From: Gemmatimonadetes bacterium bin94
GTDB taxonomy: Bacteria; Gemmatimonadota; Gemmatimonadetes; Longimicrobiales; Gaopeijiaceae
Reading direction: 5' to 3'
DNA length: 63,258 nt
NCBI GenBank assembly: GCA_002238865.1
Contig: MPNE01000024.1
Span: forward strand, 1-63,258
Below, piece after piece: positions 1 to 8,045 of this stretch (the first letter of the stretch is position 1; every line of letters begins with the position of its first letter). The position numbers and the translations under genes were made by a program. Under the pieces are notes generated by a model. It ran no database searches, was not told the origin of the DNA, and worked only from the letters and a program-made list of their open reading frames with translations.

Positions 1-190
1 CGCACCTTCTCAGGGTGGCAACCCAGGAAACCCGTCCACTGCGCGCGGGTGAAGACGCCGCCGTTGAGGCAGGCCAAGGCGATCCACTCGGCCCGGCGTC
101 CGGTCCAGCCAAAGGCCTCCAGAGCCTTCTCGCGTCCCTTGAGATGGGCGATCAGAGCGGTCGCCCGTGGTTGAAGGACTGGCCGTGCAT
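1..190 (-). pseudogene. broken 5' end of a mobile-element gene running off the left edge
   Basis: An ATG at 190 has a strong Shine-Dalgarno sequence (AAAGGAG at 195-201), but its frame stops after 12 codons. The adjacent frame is open from about base 178 to the window edge and looks like real protein, with GWTGRRAEWIALACLNGGVF followed by FTRAQWTGFLGCHPEKV. That pattern resembles a helix-turn-helix region in proteins carried by integrative elements; this is recall, not a search. A single indel between codons 9 and 12 would join start and frame. Upstream are a TTGACG -35 (256-261) and a weak -10 (232-237), 18 nt apart. The product is unrecognised. Confidence 0.4.
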
Positions 191-231
191 GTCGCTCCTT
201 TACTCGCTGCCGCGTGTGACTTCTCCGGTTG

Positions 232-530
232 AAATCGGGAGCGCGCCTTGGGCCGCGTCAAGCCGCGCCCACGAGTGGGTGTCCCAAGCGGTCCAGCGCA
301 GTCCCGGACGCAGATTGACCTCCGGTAGCGCCCTTCCGTCGCGTTCCGGGAGTGTCGGCACGGGGCAAGACGCCTCTTACGGGCGAAGTTTCGTTCGCGC
401 AGGTCGTGCAGTCCATCACCGAGGAGGAATCGAACGATCCGTTTGAAAATCGGGAGCGCACTTTGGGCCGCGTCAAGCCGCGCCCGCGAGTGGACGGCTC
501 GAGCGGTCCAGCCCAGTCCCGGGCGCGGAT
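232..530. repeat. two imperfect direct copies of an approximately 85-bp leader/promoter segment
   Basis: Bases 232-315 recur at 447-530, offset 215 bp. Both begin with AAATCGGGAGCGC, continue through TTGGGCCGCGTCAAGCCGCG and run to the end of CAGTCCCGG. Read on the minus strand, each copy carries TTGACG, 18 nt, then CGATTT, so the conserved part looks like a promoter pointing left. The stretch 191-713 contains no convincing gene; long ORFs through it are composition shadows. Confidence 0.75.
383..439. repeat. displaced copy of the integrase leader (partner at 3657-3711)
   Basis: Bases 383-439 match 3657-3711 over nearly their whole length: GCGAAGTT, then CGCGCA, TCGTGCAGTCCATCA, and GAGGAATCGAACGAT at the end. 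In the partner the final bases are the ribosome binding site and ATG of the integrase. Here ATG has become ATC and no coding sequence follows. A shorter relative, TTCGCGCAGATCGTGCA, lies at 643-659. The copies look like remnants of earlier element insertions or of recombination within the leader; the mechanism is inferred. Confidence 0.7.
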
Positions 531-713
531 TCGGATTCCCGCCAAGGCCTGTCCATCGGGCCGAATCCCCCGCCACTGCAGCGTGGCTCGAGGTGGCGGA
601 CAAGATGGCCCGGTCAGGAAGCCCTCTGGACGCCAAGTACCCTTCGCGCAGATCGTGCATCATCAAGAAACGCTGCAGACCGCTGTCCTCGTTCCATGAA
701 CAAGAAGAGCAAA

Positions 714-1559
714 TCACATTCCCATCGCCTGCAACAGTTTCCTGGCCACTTCTTCCTTCCCCAATTCCCAATTTACCGCGACCCTGTCCGCTAGGATCGG
801 CGAGTATTCGTACGCTTCTCCAACGGAAACCCCGTACCACACCGGTAGTATCACTCTCTTTTCTTCAACTAGCTCGCGTGTGTATATTGAGTCGAACTCA
901 CGCTTCGTCCATCCTTCGTTGCTCAGGAATCTCGGGGTGATGATGAGAACGCACTTGGGGCACTCTCTAAGACCCTTCTCGATCCGTGCCCGCAGACTGT
1001 CACCTACTCGGAGTGAGAATTCGTCGAACCAAACCGGGCACATCATCTTTTGTAGTTCCAGGGCCAACGGCTGAGCGACGCTCTCTTTGTCTCGGCTATC
1101 ATGGCATATGAAGGCTTGGGGTCGCTCCAACCTATTTCGATCCTTCAGGAACTCCTCGCTCCTGAACACCAAGCTATGCCCCACCCTGCGGGCGTCGCGT
1201 TCCAGCGAGCATCTCATCTCCTCGCTTACTGGCCGCTCGGAGTAAATGTAGACCCGACCCGTGAAGGTCAAGTCTACACCACTCCTCATTTCACCAGGGA
1301 GTCCGGCTGCGACCGGAACCTCTTTGGACATCTCGCTGAGAGTTGCTTCCAGATCGTTCAACACGATCGCCTCTGGGCAGCGAACCGCCGCCATGTCCTC
1401 TATGTACAGAGATACATACTTTGCACTGGCTTCAAAATCGTAATGAAGTCGTATAGTCACTTCCCCAATCACTTCGTCGTCTCGACATACCTGTTTGTTA
1501 ACACTGTGCGTAAACGTTCCCGGACCTAGCTTTAAGAAGTATTCTCGCAGTGTAGCCAT
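714..1559 (-). CDS. TIR-domain protein, probable NADase-type defence effector
   Basis: The predicted protein has 281 residues. Residues about 147-281 form a TIR domain, opening with AFICHDSRDKES, then VWFDEFSLRVGDSL, VLIITPRFL and the WxxxE motif WTKRE (W217, E221). That Glu is the expected catalytic residue of NAD-cleaving TIR domains. The N-terminal 145 residues are an unrecognised, probably sensory domain. ATG 1559 is preferred over the longer start at 1679 because GGAG lies 9 nt upstream and the extension is low-complexity and abuts the insertion sequence. The gene is visibly richer in A and T than its neighbours, which suggests horizontal acquisition. Single-gene TIR systems act in phage defence in other bacteria; that role here is inferred. 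Confidence 0.75.
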   Translation of the reverse strand: MATLREYFLKLGPGTFTHSVNKQVCRDDEVIGEVTIRLHYDFEASAKYVSLYIEDMAAVRCPEAIVLNDLEATLSEMSKEVPVAAGLPGEMRSGVDLTFTGRVYIYSERPVSEEMRCSLERDARRVGHSLVFRSEEFLKDRNRLERPQAFICHDSRDKESVAQPLALELQKMMCPVWFDEFSLRVGDSLRARIEKGLRECPKCVLIITPRFLSNEGWTKREFDSIYTRELVEEKRVILPVWYGVSVGEAYEYSPILADRVAVNWELGKEEVARKLLQAMGM

Positions 1560-1682
1560 CAGTTGCTTCTCCGGTCCCCTATTCCAAGTCCTTGTCAAGT
1601 GGCGAATCTTGTCACCAATACGTATCCTGGGCGGCAGCCTCCTCAACCGCGCACCACCGTTTCGCGAAACGGCCTGCAAACG

Positions 1683-3463
1683 GTAACCCTGCCTTATTCA
1701 TGAACTTACTCATGGGAGGTAATCTCGGGGGTTGACGGGGCTTCGGCAAGACGGGAGGTCCGCCGAACGGGGTTTTTGGGGGCGGTGCGAGCCGGGGCCG
1801 GGGTCGGAACACGCGGTTCACCCGGCGCAGATGGGCGATGTTCGGCACGAGGAGGCACCTCGGTGCCGTGCAGGCCGCAGGGGGCCGGGAGAGGGGTCGG
1901 CGTGGCTGTGCGGCCCCGCTATCCAGAGGGGCCGTGCAGGGTCGCGAGCCCGCGGGCGAGCATGCGCCAGTGCGCCGACGCGCCTCCGGTGGTCATCGTG
2001 ATCCGGCGGCCCGAGACGGTGAAGCGCGCCGGGGTGCGGAGCACGCGTTCGGCAAGACGCCGCAGGCTCCAGCCGGTTCCGGTCACGCGCTCCAGCAAGG
2101 CGCGCTGGACATGCATGATCTGGTAGCCAAAGCCGGCGAGCAGAAGGCGCACCTGGTTGCACGCGGAGGGGTCCACTCCCTTCTCGCGCTTCGCGACCTC
2201 CTTGCCCCGGTAGTGGCTCTTTCGGCGCGATGTGGACGACAGGGCCGGGGCGACGACGCTCATCAGCTCCCCCAGATGGCCCTCCGCCTTGCCGCGCTTG
2301 CGGTACAGCACCAGGAGATCCTCGCCCGACATCTCCTCCGACGGCATCGAAGTCAGCAGCCAGAAGCAGCGCGGGATGAGTTCGCCCGGCCGCTCGACGA
2401 CGACCTGCACGACCCTGCGGGAACGGGACCACGACCCGGCCCGGTAGGACGACTCGCAGACCCAGGTGCGGGGCTCGCCGGCGGCGGGCTCCCCGTTCCT
2501 CAGCGCATCCCAGACCACGGCGTCCATGGCCGGCAGCGCCAGGCGCTTCAGCACGGCGTTGTTGCGCACCCGGGCCACATAGTGCGTGCCCCGCTCTTCC
2601 AGCGCCGCCATCAGCGGCTCGCCGGGATACCCCGCGTCGAAGCGCACTGCGGCTTTCCCGCACAGATGCCGCTCCGCCCGCTCCAGCACCTCCAGCACGA
2701 ACTCCAGCCCGCCGTCCGCCGTGTGCACCTGCCCCTCGCGCAGCCGCAGGTCCAGGATGTCGCCCGTCTCCCCCGCCGACGCCACGATCGGATGATATAC
2801 GCGCCGGTGATAGTAGCCGTTCCAGGCGCTGCCCGGCTGTTCCCCGTGGACCTCGACCGGCAGGCTGTCGATGTCGATGACCAGCGTCTCCGGGCGCCGC
2901 CACCCGCCCATCGCCTTCAGCCGCCACCCCGCGAGGCGCTGCAACCCCTCGCGCAGCACCTCGACGCCCTCCTTCGCCGACCATGCAGCCACCCGCCGCG
3001 ACAGCGTCGGCTGCGAGGGCAGGTGCCCGGCCTTGCCCAGCGGAGCCGTGCCCGCCCGGTCGCCGGTGGCCAGCCGCAGCGCCGGATCGTCGCGCAGCTC
3101 CGTGGCGTCGCTGTGCTCCCGGCGGCCCTGCCCCGCCAGCAAAAGAAGCGTCCGCGCCAGCCGTCCCTGGGAATGCCGGATCCGGTGCCCGTCCCGCTTG
3201 TCCGGCAGCCGCTTCGCCAGAAACCGTACCACCCTGCTGCGCCTCAGCAGTTCGCGCCCCGTCAGAGCCCCCGAATCCCCCGTGATCCGGTCCCGGCGGG
3301 AACTGATCCTCCGACCTGTTGAAGCTGAACGGCGCATCCACTATCTTCACCTCCGGCGTGATGGCTGGCGAGTGCTCGTGGTTCTTCTAACACTCTGAAT
3401 CTAAAGCACTTGCCGCCTCACGTCTCCTCGGCTCCCGGCCATTCGTGAATAAGGGGGGGTAAC
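1683..3463 (-). mobile_element. IS1380-like insertion sequence
   Basis: The element is bounded by inverted repeats. CCTTATTCATGAA at 1692-1704 pairs with TTCGTGAATAAGG at 3442-3454 (12 of 13 positions). Imperfect matching extends outward to 1683 and 3463. It encodes one DDE transposase. No clean target-site duplication is visible; outside the extended repeats the flanks read AACG and ACCG. It sits directly upstream of the TIR gene, in the same orientation, and could supply it with an outward promoter. Confidence 0.7.
1919..3341 (-). CDS. IS1380-family DDE transposase, probable N-terminal frameshift
   Basis: About 470 residues with RNase-H-fold DDE landmarks. The first Asp lies in TLVIDIDSLPVEVHGEQ, the second in VRFDAGYPGE, and the C-terminal acidic region is near LYRKRGKAEGHLGEL. 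A typical IS1380 N-terminus (MDAPFSFNR) reads from a GTG at 3341, with GGAGG about 8 nt upstream, but lies in a different frame from the main body, which resumes at RDRITGDSGAL. An indel around 3290-3315 therefore probably inactivates this copy, unless the ATG at 3337, in the body frame, is used. The family cuts and pastes DNA in trans on its terminal repeats. Confidence 0.75.
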
Positions 3464-3708
3464 ACCGAATGCAGGTGTCCCGGAAACTCCACCTCGTCCG
3501 TCCGACGACTCGAACCGCCGTTGAGTCGCTGGGGAGCCTCTCCGGGCGCCATCTTCAGCACCGCACGCCTCGTGCAAGGAACCGCGTTCCGGTCGGGCTG
3601 TTGGGGAGGATGCCACGTGCTTCGAACAACTCCTCTGGCGGAGACGCCTTCCCCCCGCGAAGTTGCCTCCGCGCAGATCGTGCAGTCCATCATCGGAGGA
3701 ATCGAACG
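3342..3708. other. non-coding stretch: insertion-sequence right end plus integrase leader
   Basis: No gene is supported here. Bases 3342-3463 are the upstream end of the insertion sequence with its terminal repeat. Bases 3464-3708 are the integrase leader, whose last 50 bases recur at 383-439 and end in the integrase ribosome binding site (CGGAGGA, 8 nt before ATG 3709). Confidence 0.6.
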
Positions 3709-4973
3709 ATGGCATGCACGAAACGAAGGCGGCGCTCATACGGCGCCGGAGAATGGGGCCGGAACCGGGTGAGGGTGTTCCCCGATCCGAAGACCGGCCT
3801 CTTCCAAGTGGAGTGGCGCGAGAACGGGCGCAGGCTCACCCGGACGCTGGGTCACCGCGATTGGGCGAGGGCGAAACGGCAGGCGGACGAGTTCGCCGCT
3901 GGGTTCGTCGGACCCGAGATCGGGGGCAAGGCGGAAGCCGAGCCTGAGCCGCTCACGCTGGAAAGGCTGTTTGACATCTACGGTGAGGAGGTTACGCCCA
4001 CCAAGACGGAGCGGGTCCAGCACCGGGACAGGATCGCGACGATGATGTTCCTCGACCTCCTCGGGCGGGATCGAAGGCCCGAGACGTTGTCGCGGAGGGA
4101 CTGGGATCGCTTCATACGGGAGCGGCGGGCAGGCAGGATCGGTCCGAGCGGGAAGCCTGTGACCAACCGGACCATCGAGTTGGACCTGAAATTCCTGCTC
4201 GCGGTGCTCAACTGGGCGACCAAATCCAGAGACGAGGAGGGGAGACTCCTTCTCGACTCGAACCCGCTCAAGGGCCTGAGGACGCCTAAGGAGAAGAACC
4301 CCACCCGGGTCGTTCTCTCCGAAGAGGAGTATCAGGCGATGCTCGGGGTATCCCCGCAGGTCGATTGGCGGTTCCACGTCGCGTTCGTGCTCGCCCACGA
4401 GACGGGCCACCGGATCGGAGCGATCCGCAACCTTCGGTGGGCCGACATCGACTTCGAGGGCCGCGAGGTGCGATGGCGCGCCGAGCACGAGAAGACCGGT
4501 TACGAGCACGTCACGCCGATGACGAACGAAGCGGTTGCGGTGTTGGAAGAGGCGCGGGAGGTGAACCCCGGGAACGGGGAGGCGTTGGTGCTACCCGCGC
4601 CGCGGGACCCCTCGGTGAGCATCAGCCGGGGGCGGGCGGGCACTTGGTGGCGCAAGGCCGAGCGGCTTGCGGGACTGGAGCCGAAGGCGCGGCGGGGGTG
4701 GGGCCCGCCGCGACGGAAATTTCCGGCCGGCCGCCTGGGACTTCCGCTCCCAGGGGTTTTGCGGACGGGCTTGCGGGACTGGAGCCGAAGGCGCGGCGGG
4801 GTTGGCACTCGCTGCGACGCAAGTTCGCGTCCGACCTCATGGACCTTCCGCTCAAGGTGCTGTGCGAGCTGGGCGGCTGGAAGGAGGCCCAGACGGTGCT
4901 GCGCTGTTACCAGCAGGCCGACGCTGTACAACTCAGGAAGGCTTTGGACAGTCGTCCGAGGGTCCGCGCCTGA
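3709..4973 (+). pseudogene. tyrosine recombinase (phage/ICE-type integrase), frame-broken
   Basis: From ATG 3709 the protein reads as an Arm-type DNA-binding N-terminus (VEWRENGRRLTRTLGHRDWA), a SAM-like core-binding domain, and a catalytic domain whose first Arg lies in HETGHRIGAIRNLRW. After GLEPKARRGW the frame is disturbed by an imperfect 104-bp tandem duplication (4664-4767 and 4768-4871). The second copy, in another frame, supplies the missing HxxR box (GWHSLRRKF), the LGGW segment and the catalytic Tyr (VLRCYQQ), ending at 4973. Removing 104 bp restores a complete integrase of about 385 residues. In its present frame the protein runs to 5031 without HxxR or Tyr and should be inactive. 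Confidence 0.8.
4664..4871 (+). repeat. 104-bp imperfect tandem duplication inside the integrase
   Basis: GGCTTGCGGGACTGGAGCCG begins at 4664 and again at 4768. The first 35 bp of the copies are nearly identical. The rest align codon by codon, with shared CGACG, CTTCCGCTC and TGCG, but carry many non-synonymous changes in copy 1 (GPPRRKFPAGRLGLPL against HSLRRKFASDLMDLPL). The 104-bp period is not a multiple of three, so it causes the frame change. Confidence 0.8.
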
Positions 4974-5078
4974 CCTAAACCAATCGGCGGGAGTCAATCA
5001 GCGGGAATCCGCCCGCCGAAATCTGTAAGCTGAACGCTCACAACGACATGTGAATCAGAAGGCTCATGTCGCGTAGGC

Positions 5079-6185
5079 CTACACGAACCGCATCAGCCTC
5101 ACGTCGAGCGACCGGGTCGGCTTGGGCGGCTCCTTCCACTGGACCAGGATCGGGCTCTGGTAGGTCCCCCATCCGATCTCGCCGGTGCCGTCTCCGCTGC
5201 GGTCGAGGACCGGGAGGCTGAAGCCGCGCTTCATGCGCAGGAAGTGTGACACCGGCAGGGCCAGGGCCCTGTTCACGACCCGCTCCACCACCGACTCGCG
5301 CAGCCGCGTGGTGTCCATGACCTTGTTCAGCACCTGGACCGCGTCGAACTGCGCGAAGTTGATTGCCTTCGCGGGGATGGTGCGCGGGTCGCGCAGCACA
5401 TCCGTGACGTCTCTGCCCGTTCGCGCCATGAACCGGAAGGGGTTCTTCAGGGCCTCGCGAAGGTCGTAGTTCATGAGCAGCGTTTCGTACTCGTTGACCG
5501 TCAGGCCGGCGTCCGGTTCATCGTCGGGAAGCGTGACGTCGAAGCGGCCGAACGCGACTTCGTGCTTCTCGACCAGCTCCTCCAGCTCACCGATGAATCC
5601 CAGGTCCGGGTCGCGAAGGTTCTGGGCGTCGATCGCGTGGGGCGATGACTTCACGGGGAGCCGGATCCGGACGACCTCCTCCTCGCCGTCGTAGGCGACC
5701 ACCGTCGTGCGGCGGTGGCGGGTTCCGCCCACGTGTACGCCGTCGAGTTCCACGAACCAGACCGGCTCCGGGCCGTCGAGTTCATAGGAAGCCGAATTCC
5801 GCAGCCCCGCCCCGATGAAGGTGAGATGGGAGTCGGCGTTGAGGGGCTCGTTTGCGCGCTGTTCCGCGGTGAGCTCGGTCCTCAGGTGCATGGTGTCGTG
5901 CACGTAGTCGGCACCGGGCGGGAAGAGTTCCTGGAACAGCTGCAGGTAGTCCTGAATCCCGCCGCCGTCGTGCTCGAGGAGCTCCGCCAGGCGCTGGTCC
6001 AGATATCCCGCAGTCGTGTGGTTGGATACGTAGAACGACTTGGTGTACCTGGTGAATTCGTCTCCGAACTCCTCGCGCAACTTCCCGCGGACGTCGATGA
6101 GTTGAACACGCGCGGCCGGCTTGATTCGAAGGGTGGCCTGGAAGGGGGCCTTGCCCGAGCGTATGTGGCGGTCAATGAGAATCAT
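5079..6185 (-). CDS. YjbQ/UPF0047-like domain fused to an unrecognised C-terminal domain
   Basis: The protein has 368 residues. Residues about 1-165 fit the YjbQ (UPF0047) fold: FYVSNHTTAGYLDQR, a DYVHDTMHLR segment, NADSHLTFIGAGL, then WFVELDGVHVGG and HRRTTVVAYDG. Members of that family are small enzymes of about 135 residues with thiamine-phosphate-synthase-like activity. The remaining 200 residues (from about GEEEVVRIRLP to MRFV) have no family I recognise and no signal or membrane segment. ATG 6185 overlaps the stop of the upstream serine hydrolase (ATGA), so the two are translationally coupled. Confidence 0.6.
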   Translation of the reverse strand: MILIDRHIRSGKAPFQATLRIKPAARVQLIDVRGKLREEFGDEFTRYTKSFYVSNHTTAGYLDQRLAELLEHDGGGIQDYLQLFQELFPPGADYVHDTMHLRTELTAEQRANEPLNADSHLTFIGAGLRNSASYELDGPEPVWFVELDGVHVGGTRHRRTTVVAYDGEEEVVRIRLPVKSSPHAIDAQNLRDPDLGFIGELEELVEKHEVAFGRFDVTLPDDEPDAGLTVNEYETLLMNYDLREALKNPFRFMARTGRDVTDVLRDPRTIPAKAINFAQFDAVQVLNKVMDTTRLRESVVERVVNRALALPVSHFLRMKRGFSLPVLDRSGDGTGEIGWGTYQSPILVQWKEPPKPTRSLDVRLMRFV

Positions 6186-7480
6186 GACCGAAGCGCACCA
6201 TACACGAGTGCCCTCAGCTTCGCGTGGTCGTCCACCGGCAGGTTGTCCCGCAGCTGGGTGAAGTAGACCACGACCAGACGCTCGACCGGATCGACCCAAT
6301 ACGTGGTGTGGTAGGCTCCACCCCAACCGTAGTCGCCCTCCGACCCGGGCTCGCCGGCCGCACCCAGGTCGAGACGGACCTGAAAGCCGAGGCCGAAGCC
6401 AAACCCCGGCCCGAGAAGATCGCCGATGTGGTTCGCGGTCATCAGGGCGACACTGGCGGGAGAGAGTACACGCGCATCGCCGAGGGAGCCGCCGTTCAGC
6501 ATCATCTGAAGGAAGCGAGCGTAGTCCCGGGCGGTGGACAGCAGGCCGGCGCCTCCCGAGAAGCTCCTGCGCGGCCCGGTTACGTATTGCCCCTGCGTAT
6601 CCATCCCCGGGCCCTCCGCGGCGCGGACCAGAGAGCCAGCGTCGTCGTGCCCGTAGACGGTCGCCAGCCGGTCCACCTTGCCTGTGGGCAGGTAGAAGTG
6701 CGTGTCGCGCATGTCCAGGGGTTCGAAGATCCGCGACCGCAGGAAGTCGTCCAGTGCGACCCCCGAGACTTCCTCGACCAGCGCTCCCAGAATGTCGGTG
6801 GAGTAGCCGTAGACGAAGCGCTCCCCGGGTTGAGACTGGAAGGGCAGGGCCGCCATTCGGTCCACGGTGGCGCGGACGGGCTCGTCGCGGTGCGCGAAGT
6901 ACCAGCCGGTGATGTCGGCATCGCGCCAGCGGTCGCCGCCGGGACCGTACCCGTATGAAATACCCGCCGTGTGTGTGAGGAGGTCGCGGATCGTGACCGG
7001 GCGGTTCGCGGCGACGATGTCATACCCGCCATTGTCGTCCGGGACCGCGACAGTAGTCTCCCGGAAAGTCGGGAGGTGCTTGCCGACCGGGTCGGAAATC
7101 AGGAGGGCCCCATCGTCCTGGAGCATCATCACGGCCACGCTGACGATCGCCTTGGTCTGCGAAGCGATGCGGAAGATCACGTCCGTTTCCAGCGCCTCGC
7201 CCTCCTCCACGTCACTGTAGCCGACAGCTTCTTCGAGCACGACCGCTCCGTCGCGCAACACGGCGACGACCGCGCCCGGAATGCTGCCCGCTGCAACGTA
7301 GTTCTCCAGAACCGAGGCCAGGGTGGCGAGTCGCTCCGGAACGAACCCGGCTTCCTCGGGCGTGACCCGGGGGAGTTCCTGTGCACTCGTGGCGACCGGC
7401 GCGAAGACCAGGAGAAAGGCCGTAAGGAGCGCGGCGGGGCGCATGCGGACCGAAGTCGGTAGCGGGCAGGGGCGGGTCAT
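6182..7480 (-). CDS. exported serine hydrolase of the beta-lactamase/class C family
   Basis: The protein has 432 residues with a signal peptide (hydrophobic AALLTAFLLVFAPVATSA; start M1 or M13). The class C landmarks are the SxxK nucleophile in RIASQTKAIV, the YxS/N motif in FVYGYSTDILG and a late GGAYHTTYW in place of the KTG/HTG box. Such proteins cleave ester, D-Ala or related peptide bonds in the periplasm; many are EstB-like esterases and not true beta-lactamases. It is first in a two-gene unit with the YjbQ-like fusion. Substrate is unknown. Confidence 0.85.
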   Translation of the reverse strand: MTRPCPLPTSVRMRPAALLTAFLLVFAPVATSAQELPRVTPEEAGFVPERLATLASVLENYVAAGSIPGAVVAVLRDGAVVLEEAVGYSDVEEGEALETDVIFRIASQTKAIVSVAVMMLQDDGALLISDPVGKHLPTFRETTVAVPDDNGGYDIVAANRPVTIRDLLTHTAGISYGYGPGGDRWRDADITGWYFAHRDEPVRATVDRMAALPFQSQPGERFVYGYSTDILGALVEEVSGVALDDFLRSRIFEPLDMRDTHFYLPTGKVDRLATVYGHDDAGSLVRAAEGPGMDTQGQYVTGPRRSFSGGAGLLSTARDYARFLQMMLNGGSLGDARVLSPASVALMTANHIGDLLGPGFGFGLGFQVRLDLGAAGEPGSEGDYGWGGAYHTTYWVDPVERLVVVYFTQLRDNLPVDDHAKLRALVYGALRS

Positions 7481-7496
7481 GGCGATGGTCGCGAGT

Positions 7497-7525
7497 TTGA
7501 GGAGAGGATGAATCTAAGCTAGACT
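7497..7525 (+). promoter_or_regulatory. sigma-70-like promoter of the DinB-family gene
   Basis: TTGAGG at 7497-7502 and TAGACT at 7520-7525 are separated by 17 nt. They lie about 50 nt before the ATG at 7575, in the divergent interval between it and the serine hydrolase. Confidence 0.5.
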
Positions 7526-7574
7526 TCCCCGCTTTCGATCACAACGAACACGGCTCACCAACAAAGGATTGACC

Positions 7575-8045
7575 ATGTCGGCAGCAACGAGCTTCGCGGC
7601 CCAGCTCGGATCGTCCCTCAAGTACATCAAGGCCACCGTCTCCACGTTCGACGACGACGACGCGGGCTTCGCTCCCCAGCCTGAACTGTACACGGTTGCA
7701 GGGCACATCGCGCACGCTGCCGACTCGGTCGAGTGGTTTGTCGAGGGCGCCTTCGGGAAGGGGTGGAACATGGACTTCGAGGGCCTGATCGCGGCCGCGC
7801 GCGCCGTAACGACCATGGACGAAGCCATGGCCTGGCTCGAACGCGCGTACGCCACGGCGATCGCGACGATCGAGAATGCCTCGGACGAGGATCTCTTCGC
7901 ACCCATTTCCGACGAGCGCATCATGAAGGGGGCGCCCCGGGTCGCGATCGTCGGGTCCATCATGGACCACACCGCGCACCACCGCGGCGCACTCACGGTC
8001 TATGCCCGCCTTTTGGGCAAGGAACCGCGGATGCCCTACAGCTGA
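7575..8045 (+). CDS. DinB superfamily protein
   Basis: The protein has 156 residues with a four-helix DinB/YfiT-like fold. Candidate metal-binding His residues lie in TVAGHIAHAADSVEW and in MDHTAHHRGALTVYARL, the two places where DinB-like proteins hold their metal triad. ATG 7575 is preferred to the upstream in-frame TTG because AAAGGA lies 6 nt before it. The family includes thiol-dependent transferases and stress proteins of unknown reaction. It is transcribed alone from the promoter at 7497-7525. Confidence 0.8.
   Translation: MSAATSFAAQLGSSLKYIKATVSTFDDDDAGFAPQPELYTVAGHIAHAADSVEWFVEGAFGKGWNMDFEGLIAAARAVTTMDEAMAWLERAYATAIATIENASDEDLFAPISDERIMKGAPRVAIVGSIMDHTAHHRGALTVYARLLGKEPRMPYS

Noticed and set aside
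10-840. A 276-codon minus-strand frame through the left repeats.
   Set aside because: It reads through repeated leader DNA in a different frame from the one that looks like protein at 1-178, and it repeats itself because the DNA repeats.
4664-4871. Diversity-generating retroelement template and variable repeat in the integrase.
   Set aside because: Changes are not limited to adenines of a template, and no reverse transcriptase is present.
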